This document shows, in pieces, positions 5,145 through 5,619 of a DNA stretch of 5,619 nucleotides (positions are counted from its first letter, which is position 1; each line of letters opens with the position of its first letter). This stretch comes from an uncultured Sphingobium sp. (GTDB lineage: Bacteria > Pseudomonadota > Alphaproteobacteria > Sphingomonadales > Sphingomonadaceae), in NCBI GenBank assembly GCA_913773715.1, contig CAJYHD010000448.1, forward strand, positions 1 to 5,619. Reading direction: 5' to 3'. Position numbers and translations under genes: made by a program. Under the pieces are notes generated by a model that ran no database searches, was not told the DNA's origin, and worked only from the letters and a program-made list of their open reading frames with translations.

Positions 5145-5619
5145 GATGGCGCCGGGCCTGCGCGATCTATTGCGTGGCGCATTTCGGCAAGAGCCTGTTG
5201 TGGACCGCCAGCGATCTGCTGACCCTTTATCTGCTAGTATCGATCTATGCCCTGGCACCGACCATGGCGGGGGCGGTGTTCATGGTGGGACTAACGGCCA
5301 GTGCACTGGCTGATCTCGGCATTGGCCTCTGGTTGGCGCGTCGCCCGGACCATGCGGCGATGCTCGCGGGCGGGGCGTTGGTGATTGCGGCGCTGGCGTT
5401 TCCGGCAACGGTCTTGCTGGCACCGCTGGGCTTCGGAGCCTTGCTGGTGGCGACGGTGGTCTTCCGCATCGCCTATGCGGGGTGCGACGTGCCCCATAAT
5501 GCGCTGCTGTCCAGGCTGGGCGATACTGCCGGACGCGCTTTCGCTCTTTCACGCGGACGGACGATCGGAACGGCGCTGGCATCGTTGGTCGCCGCCATTG
5601 TCGCAGGGAGGCAACTGGC
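5141..5619 (+). CDS. MFS transporter, GPH/MFS_2-like, N-terminal part (truncated by window end)
   Basis: An inner-membrane secondary transporter; 159 codons are visible and the frame is open to the edge. The GTG at 5141 overlaps the preceding TGA (GTGA), which implies translational coupling; no good independent ribosome binding site is seen. Hydrophobic helices fall at about 7-36, 40-65, 73-93, 96-114 and from 141. GKSLLWTASDLLTLYLL (16-32) and APTMAGAVFMVG (39-50) match the TM1-TM2 pattern of glycoside-pentoside-hexuronide:cation symporters. DVPHNALLSRLGDTAGRAFALSRGR (116-140) corresponds to their NIPYGAL...D..ERT.L...R loop. The usual D..DP..G motif after TM2 is reduced to ADLGIGLWLARR (57-68), with a short TM2-TM3 loop. 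Substrate cannot be deduced; context suggests a product of the locus such as a polyol, sugar or their phosphate. Later in-frame ATGs would cut into TM2 and are unlikely starts. Confidence 0.82.
   Translation, partial: MRWRRACAIYCVAHFGKSLLWTASDLLTLYLLVSIYALAPTMAGAVFMVGLTASALADLGIGLWLARRPDHAAMLAGGALVIAALAFPATVLLAPLGFGALLVATVVFRIAYAGCDVPHNALLSRLGDTAGRAFALSRGRTIGTALASLVAAIVAGRQL

Noticed and set aside
4212..5258. 348-codon minus-strand open frame antisense to the propeller gene
   Set aside because: Arg-rich with no recognisable motif, and it runs across two well-supported plus-strand genes and the divergent promoter.

Overview
The window looks like a high-GC alphaproteobacterial chromosome, most probably a sphingomonad (Sphingomonas/Sphingobium-like) or a Caulobacter relative. 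The grounds are the long TonB-dependent receptor of the type expanded in those groups (called by eye as the TIGR01782 'TonB-Xanth-Caul' type), GC-rich codon use throughout, and a GPH-type transporter. No RNA gene, insertion sequence or CRISPR array is visible, and base and codon use look even from end to end.

Layout. Two transcription units diverge from a 111-bp intergenic region (4152-4262). Leftward (minus strand) run a TonB-dependent outer-membrane receptor (1470-4151) and, after a 256-bp gap, a secreted glycerophosphodiester phosphodiesterase (GDPD, 86-1213). A perfect 9-bp hairpin at 42-68 closes that side. Rightward (plus strand) run a secreted beta-propeller-like protein resembling DUF6528 (4263-5144) and, overlapping it by 4 nt (GTGA), the N-terminal part of an MFS transporter of the GPH/MFS_2 type, cut by the window edge (5141-5619). 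The first 39 bases may be the tail of a convergent plus-strand gene.

Regulation is the most informative part. Upstream of both minus-strand genes lie 7-bp half-sites repeated every 11 bp that resemble the PhoB box (CTGTCAT-N4-CTGTCAT). The receptor has TCGTCAT-AGAT-ATGTCAC. The GDPD has three phased half-sites, TCGTTAC-GATG-ATGTCAC-GAAT-CAGTCTT, followed after exactly 10 nt by TATGAT; this is the spacing of a classical PhoB-activated promoter, in which the box replaces the -35 element. The two sites share 12 of 14 half-site positions while their 4-nt spacers do not match.

Working model (inference): this is a phosphate-starvation-induced scavenging locus. The receptor would import an organic phosphodiester or a similar ligand across the outer membrane, the GDPD would hydrolyse it in the periplasm, the beta-propeller protein would bind or process a related compound, and the MFS carrier would move a product across the inner membrane. 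The ligand and the propeller's function cannot be read from the sequence.
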